Below, piece after piece: positions 1 to 12,848 of a stretch of DNA of 64,000 bases. A program made the translations under genes and the position numbers. The stretch's first letter is position 1. Every line of letters starts with the position of its first letter. Origin of the DNA: Acanthacorydalis orientalis (lineage: Eukaryota; Arthropoda; Insecta; Megaloptera; Corydalidae); the NCBI GenBank assembly GCA_034766995.1, contig CM068315.1:53315556-53379555 (forward strand), in the 5' to 3' direction. The notes under the pieces are model-generated. The model made no database searches. It was not told where the DNA came from and worked only from the letters and a program-made list of their open reading frames with translations.

Positions 1-329
1 GAGAAATGTATAAATTGTTAAATGTGCCGTTTTCAGTTTTCTGCTTACAAATTGTACAAATTTTCACGGAATACGCAAAAAAGTTTCGTGCACACTTTCG
101 TTTCCGAACACATGTCTTGTTGATATATTAAATACATTTGGGGATATTTTAACCTTGTAAAATTGAAATATCGAAAATTAAAGTCTCTTATTTCATAATA
201 ATCAAAAACAAAGATACTTTCAATTAATTATTGATAACAAAAATCATATCTGATCATTAATTTAATAACTGGAACAAATGTAAATAAAAAAATAATTTTA
301 ATTAGGAAATTTAATAACTTACACAGTTG

Positions 330-373
<44 letters not shown>

Positions 374-1012
374 GTGTGTGTGTATGAATGAGTAAATGTA
401 AATATGTATATAGGGCATAAGTATTAAAATTTCACTTTTATAAAAAAATACATGAAAAAAATCACTGTATATACATATAAACACGTTATAAATCCTTATG
501 TCGCACACATGTCCAAAAATACATACACACACATATGTACATATGCATACATATATACACACACACACATGTATACATATATATATATATATATATAAAC
601 ACATACATATGTATGTATGTATATCGAGCAAACACGGCGTATACGTACATACGGCGAATAAGAGAACAAAAAGAAGAACGTTAGAACCGTTTCCGAGATA
701 AACGCGTATCGTCGACAAAGTCTATTTATTATTCATACTTGTGTAGGTACGGGGCGGGAATTCGACTTCACGCTATGCAGAAAGACGAGCGCAGCAGCGA
801 CGTTAGATATAACCATTTTTCTCCATATATCCACATATGACATAACACCTCGTGGAAGTTATGAAGATTTATAAATAAAATTCCTGTACGTACTGAATCA
901 GATTTTTGCTCCGCGCAACTTTTCTTCCACTAATACGATGAATGTGCGAAGCAATATATATAAAGCATGATTCTGCTATTGCCGCGGCAGAGTAAACTGC
1001 AAATAAATGCAT

Positions 1013-1066
<54 letters not shown>

Positions 1067-1140
1067 GCATTCAAACTCGTCATACAAGCATGTGCAAACA
1101 CACCTATGCATATACAACATACTCGCACCCATGCACACAC

Positions 1141-1216
<76 letters not shown>
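1..1216. other. AT-rich spacer with microsatellites
   Basis: No gene is seen. The stretch holds (TA)n tracts at about 330-370, 1021-1062 and 1142-1216, short CA/TG runs between 495 and 620, and a GC-richer patch at about 625-815. Reading frames here are mostly translations of the repeats (Ile-Tyr runs) and are not genes. Confidence 0.7.
1142..1216. repeat. (TA)n microsatellite, about 75 bp
   Basis: Uninterrupted alternating T and A that stops exactly at the left end of the mariner at 1217. It could be an expanded TA target-site duplication or a pre-existing landing site. Confidence 0.95.
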
Positions 1217-1219
<3 letters not shown>

Positions 1220-2023
1220 GTGGGCCATTTGATAAATGATACATTTCTATGATGTGGCGCCACCGTTCATTTGGTGACATAACGGCTATCAACTGTCGCT
1301 TTTCAAGCTAGCATAGGTGAAATTTCACCGAGAAGCGACACGTTGTTCACGTTCTACAGTTGCTTGAAGCGATCATTGCAGCAGTTGTCGCAAAAACGGA
1401 AAAAAGAGCACGCCTTTTTCCGTTGATTCGTCACCGTGAACCAGACATGGATCCACCACTACACATCTGACTGGAATCAGTAGCCAAAGCAGTGGACAGC
1501 TGGTGAAAGTGCGTCGAAGAAGGCGAAGACCTTTTTATCGGCTGGGAAAAGGTGACTGCCACTATTTTTATGATTCCCAAGGAACCATCCTGATCGACTA
1601 CTTAACGAAGGGCAAAACGATAACAGGAGCGTGTTATGCAACATGATTAGACAGTCTCAAAAAAAGAGCTGAACAAAAACGGACAAAACTGATGCACAAA
1701 AAAGTGCTGTTTCACCAGGATAACGCGCCGTCCCAATGGCAAAATAACATGAATTAAGCTTCGAATTGATTCCTCATCCACTCTATTCTCCAGAGTTGAC
1801 CCCGTACTTCTTCTCAAATTTAAAAATTTGATTCAGTGGAAAGAGATTCTCGTCGAATGAGGATGTCATCACCACCATCAATGCATCAGATTTGCTAGAT
1901 CAAGTGTCTTTTAAAGGATTTTGTAGCCCTCAATGAAGATTATGTTGAGAAATAAAATCGATTTTTTTCCCAGAAACAATGTTAAACTTGCTTTTTTACC
2001 ATACTTATCAAACGATCAACGTG
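1217..2023 (+). mobile_element. Internally deleted mariner element, copy 1
   Basis: The ends are inverted repeats. The left end reads CACGTGGGCCATTTGATAAA. The reverse complement of the right end reads CACGTTGATCGTTTGATAAG. Both ends are preceded by TA, as expected for Tc1/mariner insertion. The length is about 807 bp against roughly 1.3 kb for a full mariner. The 5' untranslated part joins directly to the middle of the transposase, so the helix-turn-helix half is missing. A second copy at 24086 has the same join. (TA)n tracts flank both ends. It is non-autonomous and dead. The family is cecropia/mellifera-like mariner, judged from the transposase remnant. Confidence 0.88.
1422..1950 (+). pseudogene. 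Mariner transposase remnant (catalytic half), copy 1
   Basis: Translation in shifting frames gives the mariner block FVTVNQTWIHHYT, then a segment around GESASKKAKT, then IDYLTKGKTITGACYAT and the second catalytic block FHQDNAPS. The first catalytic Asp context (DET in the family) is changed to NQT. A stop replaces the Arg expected just before FVTV. About 16 bases are missing after the HQDNAPS block compared with copy 2, which shifts the frame, and several further stops follow. The C-terminal part (GFELIPHPLYSPE) remains readable. The N-terminal DNA-binding domain is absent. No function is possible. The family call rests on these motifs alone. Confidence 0.85.
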
Positions 2024-2042
2024 TATATATATGTATACATAC

Positions 2043-2045
<3 letters not shown>

Positions 2046-2095
<50 letters not shown>
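2046..2095. repeat. (TA)n microsatellite right of mariner copy 1
   Basis: About 50 bp of alternating TA, separated from the mariner end by a short ATGTATACATAC-type spacer. Confidence 0.9.
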
Positions 2096-2106
<11 letters not shown>

Positions 2107-3555
2107 ATGTATGAAATATTTGATAAGACTGCATAATTAACGATATGCTAATTAGAAACTAATAGAATAAACACATTTGAAATCAACGTTTTAAGTATGT
2201 ATTTTTTTCAGAAATACTTTTACCATCTTCCACTTTCATGTTTTTTAAATTTATATTTTAATTTATACTTAAAACTATTTTATTTTAATTATAACGTGTA
2301 TGTTTTTGCATCCATTCAATTTTTATTATATTTTTTTCGTAATACAGACCTTTTTATTATTCTTTTCATTTTTAATTATTAAATTATTTTGAAATTTAAG
2401 ACCAATGTTTCATATCTACATATAAGGACGGATGGTACACATTTTTCAGATACTTTTCCCTACAAATTTCAATTTCGAGTTCATTTTCAGACACTTCCAT
2501 CAAAATTAACTCTATCCAATTTTTAACTTCTTGGTAATATTAACAATGAATAAGCAATCTTTGATCAGCTAACCCGAACAGACATATTTCCTAGTTTTTC
2601 TACCTCCTTTCCTCTTTTTTGGGAACTATATTGAAATATATATATATATACAAATGTATGAGTATATAATTAATTGTTTAAAAAAATGCAAAATAAAAAA
2701 AATACAAATAATGAAATGAATGGAAATGAATAGAAAATCTCTACTCTGTACGTTATAAAACGTCAGTTACTTTTTTTCAAGTTCTTCAGTACGTTTGTTT
2801 TTGTTATGCTTGATGTTCAGGCTTCGCTTTTCTCGAAATGCATATTTTCGCATAGAATGCATTTCAAAATGCAGTCGACAGCAACATACTGAATGTGTTT
2901 TACAATAGTCGAGGGGACATGACGCTCACTGGACACACACAAACACTCTGTTAAAGCATCCAGTGTGAATACGTCGTCGCCGAGCAAAGCGAAAAAAACT
3001 CAAGTACGGTCTGGGGGATTTTTTGTTGACACTTGGCGACTTCTACTGAAGACGATATTTTCCGTTCCATGTTTATGTAAATACGTTTAGTATTTCTGTA
3101 AATATTCCTCTATAGATTTCAATTTATGAAAAATTAATTTCGAACAGGACGTCACATTTACTTGATTAAATAAACATCAACACGGTTTACTAAAATAAAT
3201 GTAATAGTTGGCTTTTCAGTAAACAGGATATTTTAAAATGTAAAGAAGTATTATTAATGAAACTTTTCAAACATGTCTCCTTTATAAAATCCACATATAA
3301 CTATTATGACTTATTATTATTAAAACTGAATATATAATCAATATTTTAACAAAGTTAAATATATTAATAACATATTCAAGAATTAAAAAAAAAAAACTAA
3401 ATAATTTATATGGATATATATAAAACGAGATGAAGAATTTACTTTTCTATATAATAATCCTTTCAACCAAATTTATTTTTGAAATCATTTCTATTATTTT
3501 TTAAACTAACTTAATATTATAGCGTTTAAATTTTATTACACACGCACATTATTCG

Positions 3556-3589
<34 letters not shown>

Positions 3590-3859
3590 CATATATGTGT
3601 GTGTGCCCGTACACCAATTAGTCGCATTTCTTTAGCTTTTTAAAAAAAGTACAAAAAATTCGATAAATTCCATTGACAAAACGATTCTTATATGGAAACG
3701 CAATCCTCGTAAACAGCAATGAACTAAGTACAGGCCAAGATAAAACAGAATTTAATATATCTTTTTAGTGCTATGATTTTCTGCAATATATAATGTAAAT
3801 GCAAGAGCGGGCATCTCGCTGTACACATTCAGCAGAATTTGCACATTTTATTCTGCGGC

Positions 3860-4030
3860 AACACCAACCACATCGACTGTATGTGTTCGCAGTTCGTATC
3901 TCTGCAGTAGCGTGTTGACGTCGAAGTCGTCGCCGGCGGCCATTGTGTGTCGACGCCAAACGACGCGACACAAGCCGACGTCGGCAGATTTCCCACGAGG
4001 TATCATTGTGAATAATTTTCGTCATATGGA
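3860..4030. other. CpG-rich islet
   Basis: About 170 bp, dense in CG dinucleotides (GTCGTCGCCGGCGG, GACGCGACAC, GACGTCGGCAG), inside DNA that is otherwise mostly A and T. A minus-strand reading frame of about 89 codons runs through it, but its Arg-rich composition looks like a by-product of CpG content. It may be a promoter or other regulatory element, or an exon. No recognisable protein was found. Confidence 0.35.
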
Positions 4031-5243
4031 GACGCGTCATATGATATTCGAGTGTAGTGTGTCAGAATAGAGGATTTGAAATAGTTTTTATTTCTTTACT
4101 TTATACTCATTTGCATAAGACGTGATGACTTACTGAATACTACAACTACTTACTAATTATACTTGTAATATTTTAAAATATAATTCTTTATATAACTTCT
4201 ATATATGAAATGTGTACACTTACATATAAATATCCAATTTTTAGATCCAGTTATATATTTCACTAGGAACCTACATAGAAACTCAACAGAAAACTGCATA
4301 CAATGATTAAAAAAAAATTTTTTTTTGGGTATTCATAAGTACTTTTAAAAACATAAATTCATATATATATATATATATATATATAAAGATAATAATAAAA
4401 ATCCTTATGATGATTTAAGAATGAAAAACTATTAATAACTTTATATAAAAAAGCTACTTCACATTTACGGTTCAGTATTTTACTAGCAGTAGTATTTAGA
4501 AAAAAAACTATAATAACTAAAATACAAAATATGACTTCTGTTGTAAAATAAATTAAATACGCAACAGACAAAATAATATTTTTTTATTAAAAAAAAATGT
4601 GCAGCAGAGCAAAAAGAGTTAAACAGTAACAAGACCTTGGTACACTACTTCAGACATACTCTCAAAAAGCTTTTGTTTTGTTGAAAACAATATGTACGAA
4701 ACTAGTGTTCGTTGCATTACAATGAAATGTGTTCAAAAAAAGGCACTTGGAATTATTCGCAGTAGATAAAAGGTTGCTTCTGGTACAAAAAACAATATAG
4801 TCACAATTTTCTTTTTGGAAAATTGAAAAAAAAACGTCACAAATTAAAAACAACGTTATTTCAATATTTTACAATGATAAAACTTGTACATAATAATAAT
4901 TTTAATATAGTACAACATACTGGAAAAAGATCATAAAATGAACAGTTCGTGAAACTGCTTACAATAATAATTATTTTCATACCCATGCACATTATGTCAT
5001 ATATATATATATATATATACACACATAGCAAAATTAACAATAAGTATAGAAACTGTGCAAAAGTACATTTAACTGAATGACAGCAGGGTGGTCACAATAA
5101 GTTGAACTGTAAACATTCTGTCCTCTCCATAAATTGTAGTACCTGAGGTACAAAATCAATATTTGCAATCAACTATTTTTTTAAACAACATAATAAACAT
5201 TATCCGATACAATATTGCAAATGGCAGTTACAGATCAAAATAT

Positions 5244-5246
<3 letters not shown>

Positions 5247-5301
<55 letters not shown>
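5247..5301. repeat. (TA)n microsatellite
   Basis: About 55 bp of alternating TA, followed by TGTATGTATG. Confidence 0.93.
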
Positions 5302-5313
<12 letters not shown>

Positions 5314-5480
5314 TTATTTATTTTATAGATAACAAATGGACAAAGACAAAAATTATTATCTCAGTAAATTTAAAAATAGTCAGAAAATACCAATGATAGG
5401 AATAATTAAAAGCATGAAACAAAAATTAAAAGAAAAACCCCTTATGCGTCAGTGAAACAGCACAGTCTGTTAACTATATA

Positions 5481-5870
5481 CGAGAGCGGTTTGAAGAGTA
5501 ACTTGGTTCGTATACTCACTGGAGGAGAGGCAAGTAGTATAGGTTTTCATATAGTACCATCACTTTTAATAACTCATGTGAAATAGAAAGTCAGTCGCCC
5601 ATTAATTCTTCGTCAGACAGTTGTTTCGACAAGCGTTTCTTACAAAAGTAAAAAATGGATAAAATTGGAATTCGGGTAGTGATTCAATTCCTTTTCATGG
5701 AAGGGAAAATAGCGAAAGAAACCTATGAGAAGATATTTCCCGCATTGAGCGAAATCTTGTCCTTCCTGCGAAACCGTTCGATTTTGGGTGAATGAATTTA
5801 AATGTGGCAAGACGAGCATTGAAGATGCACCATGCTTAGAACGGCGGAACCCTCTAGTTTAATGAAAACG
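5481..5870 (+). mobile_element. Mariner 5' fragment with one terminal repeat
   Basis: It begins after TA with CGAGAGCGGTTTGAAGAG, which resembles the CGAGGGTCGTTTGATAAG ends of the mariners at 1217 and 24086. About 170 bp of untranslated sequence precede the start of a transposase reading frame. No matching right end was found downstream, so the element appears 3'-truncated after the first DNA-binding segment. Confidence 0.6.
5655..5870 (+). pseudogene. Mariner transposase N-terminal fragment
   Basis: From the ATG at 5655 the frame reads MDKIGIRVVIQFLFMEGKIA, typical of the first helix-turn-helix of cecropia/mellifera-type mariner transposases. After a frameshift the text continues as RFWVNEFKCGKTSIEDAP, matching the conserved W-x-x-EFK-x-GKTSIEDxPRSGRP region. 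The GRP hinge is damaged and nothing recognisable follows. It supplies the domain that the two deleted mariners at 1217 and 24086 lack, so it may be a relic of the same wider family. That link is inferred. Confidence 0.7.
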
Positions 5871-6879
5871 AATGTTTACGGAAAAATAGAATACATTTCA
5901 ATCCTCATAGTGTCCCTCATTGTTTTGTATAAATATCATCAATCTGTCAGATATCTTGTCGAAAAAAGATAGCGGTTTTGGGTCGATGAAGTAATGAGTG
6001 CATTTTCGGACATCTTCCACTGTTTTAAAACTAGTATCAGCCAAATGAAAAAGGCGTTTTTTTTACCGGCCCGATTATAAGACGGCACGTAGTTTCTCCC
6101 GAATAAAACGATAAAAAAATGTTAATAGAAAGGTTTTTGTTATTTACGTTTTAGTAGAAATGATTTTTTTTACAAAAATTATACAAACACGTATTTAAAA
6201 CTCTTACAGTGAACTTCTGAAGATCCGATTATATGACAACCTTTGTTTTTTAATGAAAATCTGTAGAAAAAACTTCGTACTATATTTGGACTATTACGGT
6301 AAGACATATTAATTATTAAAAGGGTCAACGACAACACCGGAATAAAAATAAAGATATAAATAACAAAAAAAAAACATATTATGAAACAACGATTTTACTA
6401 TTGAGCTCGTTTTAATTTAAAGTATAATCAATATATTTGCCTACAAATATTTTTTTTCTGTATTTTCTCAACAAAATACGATAATATATTCATGTAGAAA
6501 GTGTATTTAATAAAGTATTTTTATACCACAGACAAGAAATATCAAATTTGGAATAATAAACCATGAATTCCTTTTATCTGTAGTACATATTACTGGTTTA
6601 ACTATTATTGAGTCGAAAACAAATCTGATTGTAACACTTCCGTATTTTGGGTGCAAGCAAAAAACAACAGGACGCATTAACTTCTTATCCGTATTTAAAT
6701 ACTCTATTTAGATAACAGTCTAATTTTATACGCGATACTAAAATGACCACTGTATTCAGTTTTAACAATACAAAAAATATGCATCTGAATCAGTACAGTC
6801 AACTATGAACTTTATAATGAAGACAAACGTGGACATAATAAAGCACAAATTGCCTGTATTACAGACAAAATCCATGGGT

Positions 6880-7330
6880 AATCCAAGGGATAATCGGTAC
6901 CCATGTCCAACACTCGTCAGCCTCTAGTAGATTCTACCAAGGGACCCAATCGTTTCATTCTCGCGTACCACAAACAGTTACTACCCGTCACACTGCTGTT
7001 CGCCGTGCCGTTACCGCACTCCGCTCCGCCCCGCTAAGTTTGCTAATGAAACAAAAACACACTATTCACACACCAGCCGCCTTGTGTATATGTGTTCTTT
7101 TATATATGTGTCGTTCATCTCACCCGCTATCGTACCGCACTAGTCAACAGTCACCCTGTTCGGGTTTTCCGCTTACAGGATCGCCACCCTTGTCAAACAA
7201 AAAACACTTTTCATGGCTTTCACTGTTCTTCACCATCTCAGAACGATGATATAGTTGAGACTGAAATTGGTTGGTGTGTTGGGATTCGGTCAATAACGTC
7301 GCTATGTATTCAGATTGAAGAAGACTTATT
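6880..7330. other. GC-richer islet
   Basis: Composition is clearly less AT-rich than its surroundings (for example CACTCCGCTCCGCCCCGC near 7016). A plus-strand frame from 7092 to 7484 stays open but resembles no family I know. It may be regulatory or exonic, and no function is assigned. Confidence 0.3.
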
Positions 7331-7574
7331 TTACCCCAACGAGAAAATTGCAATAAAGCTACAATTAATTGTAAACAATTATGCGGTGATGAACCCGTAT
7401 TTTACATTTATTTATGTATATTATTATTTTTTCTATGCATGTTCCAAACGTAACTATATATATTCAAAAAGAAATATTTTTTAACAGATTTATTTCAACT
7501 GAAAGTGTATTTTTATTCAAAAAATAAAGAGACAATTTTCACATTGTCTATCTTCAGTTAATCTATACACACAC

Positions 7575-7622
<48 letters not shown>

Positions 7623-10600
7623 CACGTCAATATTCACATATTATTTTCAATCAATACTGTAAACTGACATTTTATAAAAAGTAATTTTTGGATATATTTT
7701 GTACGAAAACAATTACAATTATCATTTTAAATTACATATATCAATCATTTAATCTTTCAAGATTACCTTGAAAAAAACATATCTACATTTTATGTATAAG
7801 TAAACTTCTATTCATGATTTTTTGAAAAAACAGAGTTCATATCTATGAAAATTCTACAGAATTGATAAACTGGGCCTCCTAAATGATTTAACGGGCACTG
7901 AACTCTACACACATATGAATATTTGAATGCACTTAATACTTACAACAAATTCAATCAATATTTTACACCACTAACGAAAAGTAAATCATTTGGTAATTTC
8001 AGAACAAAAAATTAAGAAAAAGGATAACGGTTTAAATAAAAAAAATCACTCTTTCAAGAAAATTTTGAAAATAAATTTTCTTTAAAATTAATAAGAAAAA
8101 TTACAGATATTTGAACAACATACACAGACAATAAGAGAATAAAACATAGTCTATGTATGTAATGTTGAAACTTGAGAAAATAATTTAAAAAAGACGTTAT
8201 AATCGTAATCCCTCCGCCTGTATTCAATTTTATACACATTTTTTTACACGTTTTTATCTGAAAAGGGCGCTAGTTTGAAATACAAGAGTCTGCATATAAA
8301 TTAATTAGTGATTTGAATGTCTTTTAATTCAATATTACAAATATCGGGATAAAATTTTAAATGCTTAACAACATACAACAATAAAATTTATCCCACTTAG
8401 AAAAAAAAATCGATCCACTTTTATAAAGAAATATTTTATAAAATATTAACAAACATTCACAAGATTTCATTATTAAATACATATTAATTATAATGATTGT
8501 CAACCAATATTTTTTTTATTTTTTAAATATGTTTTTTATAAAAAATAAATTAATAGATAATGGTATTTCTTGTAGTGTTTTATAAATTACTTAATTATTT
8601 ACCTAAGTTTTGATACTAAAATGTGCACAAGGACGTGGCACAAATGAAATGTGATCTTTAGTATATTGTATCCTTTGTCCTAGTGTTTATTGTCAGCACA
8701 TCAACGCCATGCTGTGGAGGCAAAACGAACTAATACCTGCTGACGTTGACACGGTGTTGGACAAAATGGTCGTACCGTTATATAGCGGAAGTGAAAATAA
8801 TATTCGTATAAGACTAGCACGAAGTATAAGCCGACAAAACAGTTACAGTTATTTTTCCGTGCATGTTACTATTTTCTTGATAAATAAAAAAATGGACCAA
8901 TTTCATTGCGAACACATGTCTTTCAAGTACCAGTAATATCTAAATTAAATGCTCGTGACAGAGATTTAATAAAATATTATTTATAAACAAAATTTCAAGT
9001 ACAACAATAGTATAATATGCGCTTATAAATAATTGTCGCTACAAGTTCATATATCACAATACTTGGTGTATTGGGATTTTCAAGCCTTTACGTACTAAGG
9101 CATGTGTAATAAATTATTTTATTTTAAGTATGTGACCGGAGGGATTACGATAGGATATGAAAACAAGTCCTTAATATTTTCTGTAAAATACGGTTCAACT
9201 CCGTGCTTAGTATTTCTGTGATCTCACTGTTTAGAATTTATAGACTCAATTATGAAATATTAGTTTTAGGAATTATGATAATTAAGTCTCTATTAGTGAT
9301 GGAGCACGACTTCTATATTATAACATAACATTATAATGAACTGAAAAGATCAAATACAAAAACACAATTTTATTATAAAAAAACTACCTCGATATTTTTT
9401 TTAAAAATATTAAACTAATTTCCAATACAAGTGGCTACTTAAAAAATATCTACGCCAACACACACAAAAATAATTCAATAAAGTATCGTTTCAAAACAAA
9501 TCCCAGACTACCAAACTCGAATCCGCTTACCAAAGAAAATATAAAAAAAAAACAGTACTTATATAAAATAATTAATAATGCGCCATTTCAAATACCTCTT
9601 ATTTTTAAACCATTCGATATCTACGTATAATTTTAAAAAGCTTACAAAAGTCTTTTAAATATCCAAACGAAAATTAATTAATTTCATTCTTAATTACAAG
9701 AAATAAAGTATTTTTCATCCTGTTTAATACGCATTTCCAGCAAATACAATCAATAAACCGATGAAAACTATAGAATTAATCAATCACTCAATGTATACAT
9801 ATTTCTCGTTAAGAAGAGTATCTATTTCAGATAAAATCCAGAAGTGAAATATATATATATACACATACAGTATACGAATTAAACGAAGAAAATATTTGTA
9901 AGAGAAAACTAGTTTATTTTATGTTCTTCCAACTGCTATACTCGCCTTGTCATATCGTCGAATTAATTCCAGAATAACTGTCAGAAAAATGTCTGAACGT
10001 CTTTGAGAATTCTTAGATGCATTCTAGAACGCATGGTTTACAATTTCAGTGTTATATAACTTTAGATATCTGTATAGTTTATTATACCACATTTATAAAT
10101 GACGTTATAGTCGAAATATTACAGTAAATGTCATAATTAAAATGTACTGCAATTTCAAATATTTATAAACATATATAGATTTCAATTTTATATATGTTTA
10201 TAAATTTATCTAATTAATCGTCTACAATTAACGAGCACCTGTTAAGTAATATAACGAATAAAATACCGTTCGTTCCTTAATAGTACCCACACCAAAAGGA
10301 TCGTTCAATTTACCACCAATTTCTGCTGCTTTACTCCTGTTTTGACTAACTCATACAAAAAATTGCTCTTATTTATATCTTTTCCATCTTTAATTCAATA
10401 TCCAGTTTGAATCAAAATTAATAATAGAACTAAAATCGATGTTACCAAAATTCAGACCGAAAAATGAACTTGGAAATGATAAATTAATTAATATCATTTT
10501 AACAAGTTTTTATTTTAAAATATTATTAAAAACTAAACACTAAACTGCTAAATCGGAACAAAAAATTACCTCAGCAGAGATGTATAATAAAACAAGTCTT

Positions 10601-10959
10601 ATAAACAACAAGTTACTGAATTTTGATACAAATTTGCATTCATTATATAATAGTTTCAAACAAAATAAGTATACATTCAACTTGTTTTCTTTATTATAGA
10701 AATTTCATTCTTCAGATATATCAAATAAATACACAGAATGTTGAAAAACTTCACATTCTAGAAAAAATATTTAATTTATTTTAATATCTCTAAGAATATC
10801 TTGTTGTAAAAGTAATACGATTTCACTACCATATGCAAGGATTAAATTCAAAAGCGAGCATTTATGTATATATAAACGATAATAAAATAAATTTACACAA
10901 GTGTAAAAACAAATCGTATTGTAAACGCCATATTGAAATATTAAATAATGTGTACTTGT

Positions 10960-11450
10960 ACTTCATGGCACTGAGCCGATGAATTGTCATCACTGACATT
11001 ATAGAATGCTGCAACTCCGCTTACATTCTGAAATTTTCACGCGGCTCAAAAGTGTTCCCACCAATTTATATTGAGATTTTCCACGGATCAAAGCTATCAT
11101 TACTCACATCAGTTATGACACGTTCGAAATGAACGTGCGCACATGACACCAACGCCGCCTAAACACAAACAAACGAGCTGATGATTTCAATACGACATTG
11201 TTTGATGATGAAGGACATTCTTTGCGAAGGAGAACTTCAAAAAGCGGAAGTATCTGTGAATGGCGCGCACATTCTTCACTTTTCGAGTTCCAAAAACTTC
11301 TTTCACGGTTCATGTTTTGTTCGGCTCGAACGATTCACGGAGTGTTTGAGGTTTGGCGCGTCAGATCTCTGGAAAATTTATGACGGCTGTGATTTTCTTT
11401 TGTGCACGTGTGTGCACGAGTATGCTCGCTCTAAGGTTTGTTTGATGTCT
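10960..11450 (-). other. GC-richer islet, possible transposon relic
   Basis: The minus strand has open stretches. One frame reads CAHVHFERVITDVSNDSFDP (around 11070-11140), which weakly recalls the C-terminal GAHVEHV-type ending of some Tc1/mariner-superfamily transposases. No terminal repeats were found and the upstream frame is not recognisable. A regulatory or exonic origin is equally possible. Confidence 0.22.
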
Positions 11451-12169
11451 ATATAGTCGATGTATCGATCCTTTTTTAACGTTTCTCGGAAATATACGAT
11501 CAAAACAACTACATAACAGTTTGAATTTAAACTATCATTATTTTCTTTCGAAGTTTAAAATGTAAAAGTAAATTTTTTTATATATATATATATATATATA
11601 TAATACACTGTACATTTATATTCTTAATTGAATCGCAGAAAACGCTTTTCTTATGGCGAGTGGGGAAACGTAAGCTTCTTAGGAGTCGCTTTTAATAACA
11701 AAACGATGATACTTAGACGCGATTATACATTCTCATTAATATTTATAAACATGAAAGTACGTAAAAAAATAAATTAATTGGTATAAAGCAAGCACTTAGA
11801 TTTATCAATTTTTTATCATACTTTTTAATTGCCGCTTTAAAACGAAACTGCAAATAAATAAAAATGAAACAAAGACAGAATCAGCACAGGCTACGAATAC
11901 GACAACTAAATATACGTGAATTTATAAGTGAAACACTAATGTATGCACTCGGTAGAAATCATTAAATGTATATCCTTTGCGTGATTAAATTCGTTAATAT
12001 AAGCCCACTTGTATGGTGTATTAAGAATGGAAATAGATTTGTCTTGAAAAATCAAAACGTCACGCAATATGAAAATGCGTGTAATCTAAATAGAGTGGAA
12101 TTGCTGTGAATTTTCCACGGAAAAAAATTATTTAGACGCTTTCAATGCTCACTGTATGTGTATTACACG

Positions 12170-12224
<55 letters not shown>

Positions 12225-12323
12225 CTACAATTATACATCACACATACAGGCACAACTATATGTGAATTAATGGCAATAATCTTGTACTACTGTTAAAATG
12301 GAGTATTTAAAACAAAACTCGAT

Positions 12324-12328
12324 ATTAT

Positions 12329-12386
<58 letters not shown>
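12324..12386. repeat. (TA)n microsatellite, two runs
   Basis: Two alternating TA runs offset by one base near 12340 (ATATAATATAT). Confidence 0.9.
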
Positions 12387-12392
<6 letters not shown>

Positions 12393-12848
12393 CTATATAC
12401 ATCCGCGCACATCTTTTCACACAGAAGGAAGTTTTAAGAGTAATTACCTTAATTAAATAGAATAAAAAGTGATAATGAAAACCCAGTAGTCAAACAATGT
12501 TCGACAAAACCACAAGCAGATTTCCGAAGAGTTCAAAGTGCAATAACTTACAAGTCATGCTCAGAGCGAAAGCAGACACGGTTAAAACATCGAAGTCATG
12601 TGAAGGAACTCGTTGAAAACTTGGAAACATCAAAACAAGTCGAACATTGGTATTGTCGGGTTGCTACTGCAACGTACAGCTTATTTAGAAGTTCAGCTAA
12701 CCAGATTGACTTCAAAACTTTACTGTTGAGTCGGACCTTATAGAAAAGCATTTAACGTATAAATGTTAATGTAAACATTTTATTCGCAATGTCGACATAA
12801 AAGTTTAAAAGAAGAATATTCATCAGTTTTCTCGATCATACACAAGTG

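Larger units (their letters stand above)
2096..5480. other. AT-rich spacer
   Basis: No gene is recognised. The stretch contains short (TA)n/(CA)n tracts near 2635, 3560-3600, 4363-4386 and 4998-5021, a longer one at 5247-5301, and a CpG-rich islet at 3860-4030. Near 2835-2866 there is a short inverted repeat (GAAATGCAT and ATGCATTTC). Confidence 0.6.
5871..12848. other. Long AT-rich spacer
   Basis: No gene is recognised. There are (TA)n tracts at 7576-7618, 9849-9862, 11580-11603, 12189-12223 (preceded by (AC)n) and 12324-12386. GC-richer islets lie at about 6880-7330 and 10960-11450. Several open frames of 60-130 codons occur but show no protein motif or coding-like composition. Confidence 0.55.

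Noticed and set aside
311..1292. Several overlapping open frames rich in Ile-Tyr or Thr-His
   Set aside because: They are translations of (TA)n and (CA)n repeats. The same applies to similar frames near 2.0, 5.2, 19.9, 20.4, 26.5, 32.2, 37.1, 40.4, 49.3, 50.3, 50.9, 53.7 and 55.0 kb.
2836..2866. Inverted repeat GAAATGCAT ... ATGCATTTC as a possible transposon end or terminator
   Set aside because: Only nine bases per arm, no flanking duplication and no repeated copy elsewhere in the window.
7092..7484. 130-codon plus-strand frame
   Set aside because: No domain or family resemblance. The second half is plain AT-rich sequence giving Tyr/Phe/Asn runs, and no splice or promoter signals support it.
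8709..8936. 75-codon plus-strand frame starting MLWRQNELIPADVDTVLDKM
   Set aside because: The first 40 residues look mildly protein-like, but the frame runs into AT-rich sequence. No motif, partner exon or repeat relationship was found.
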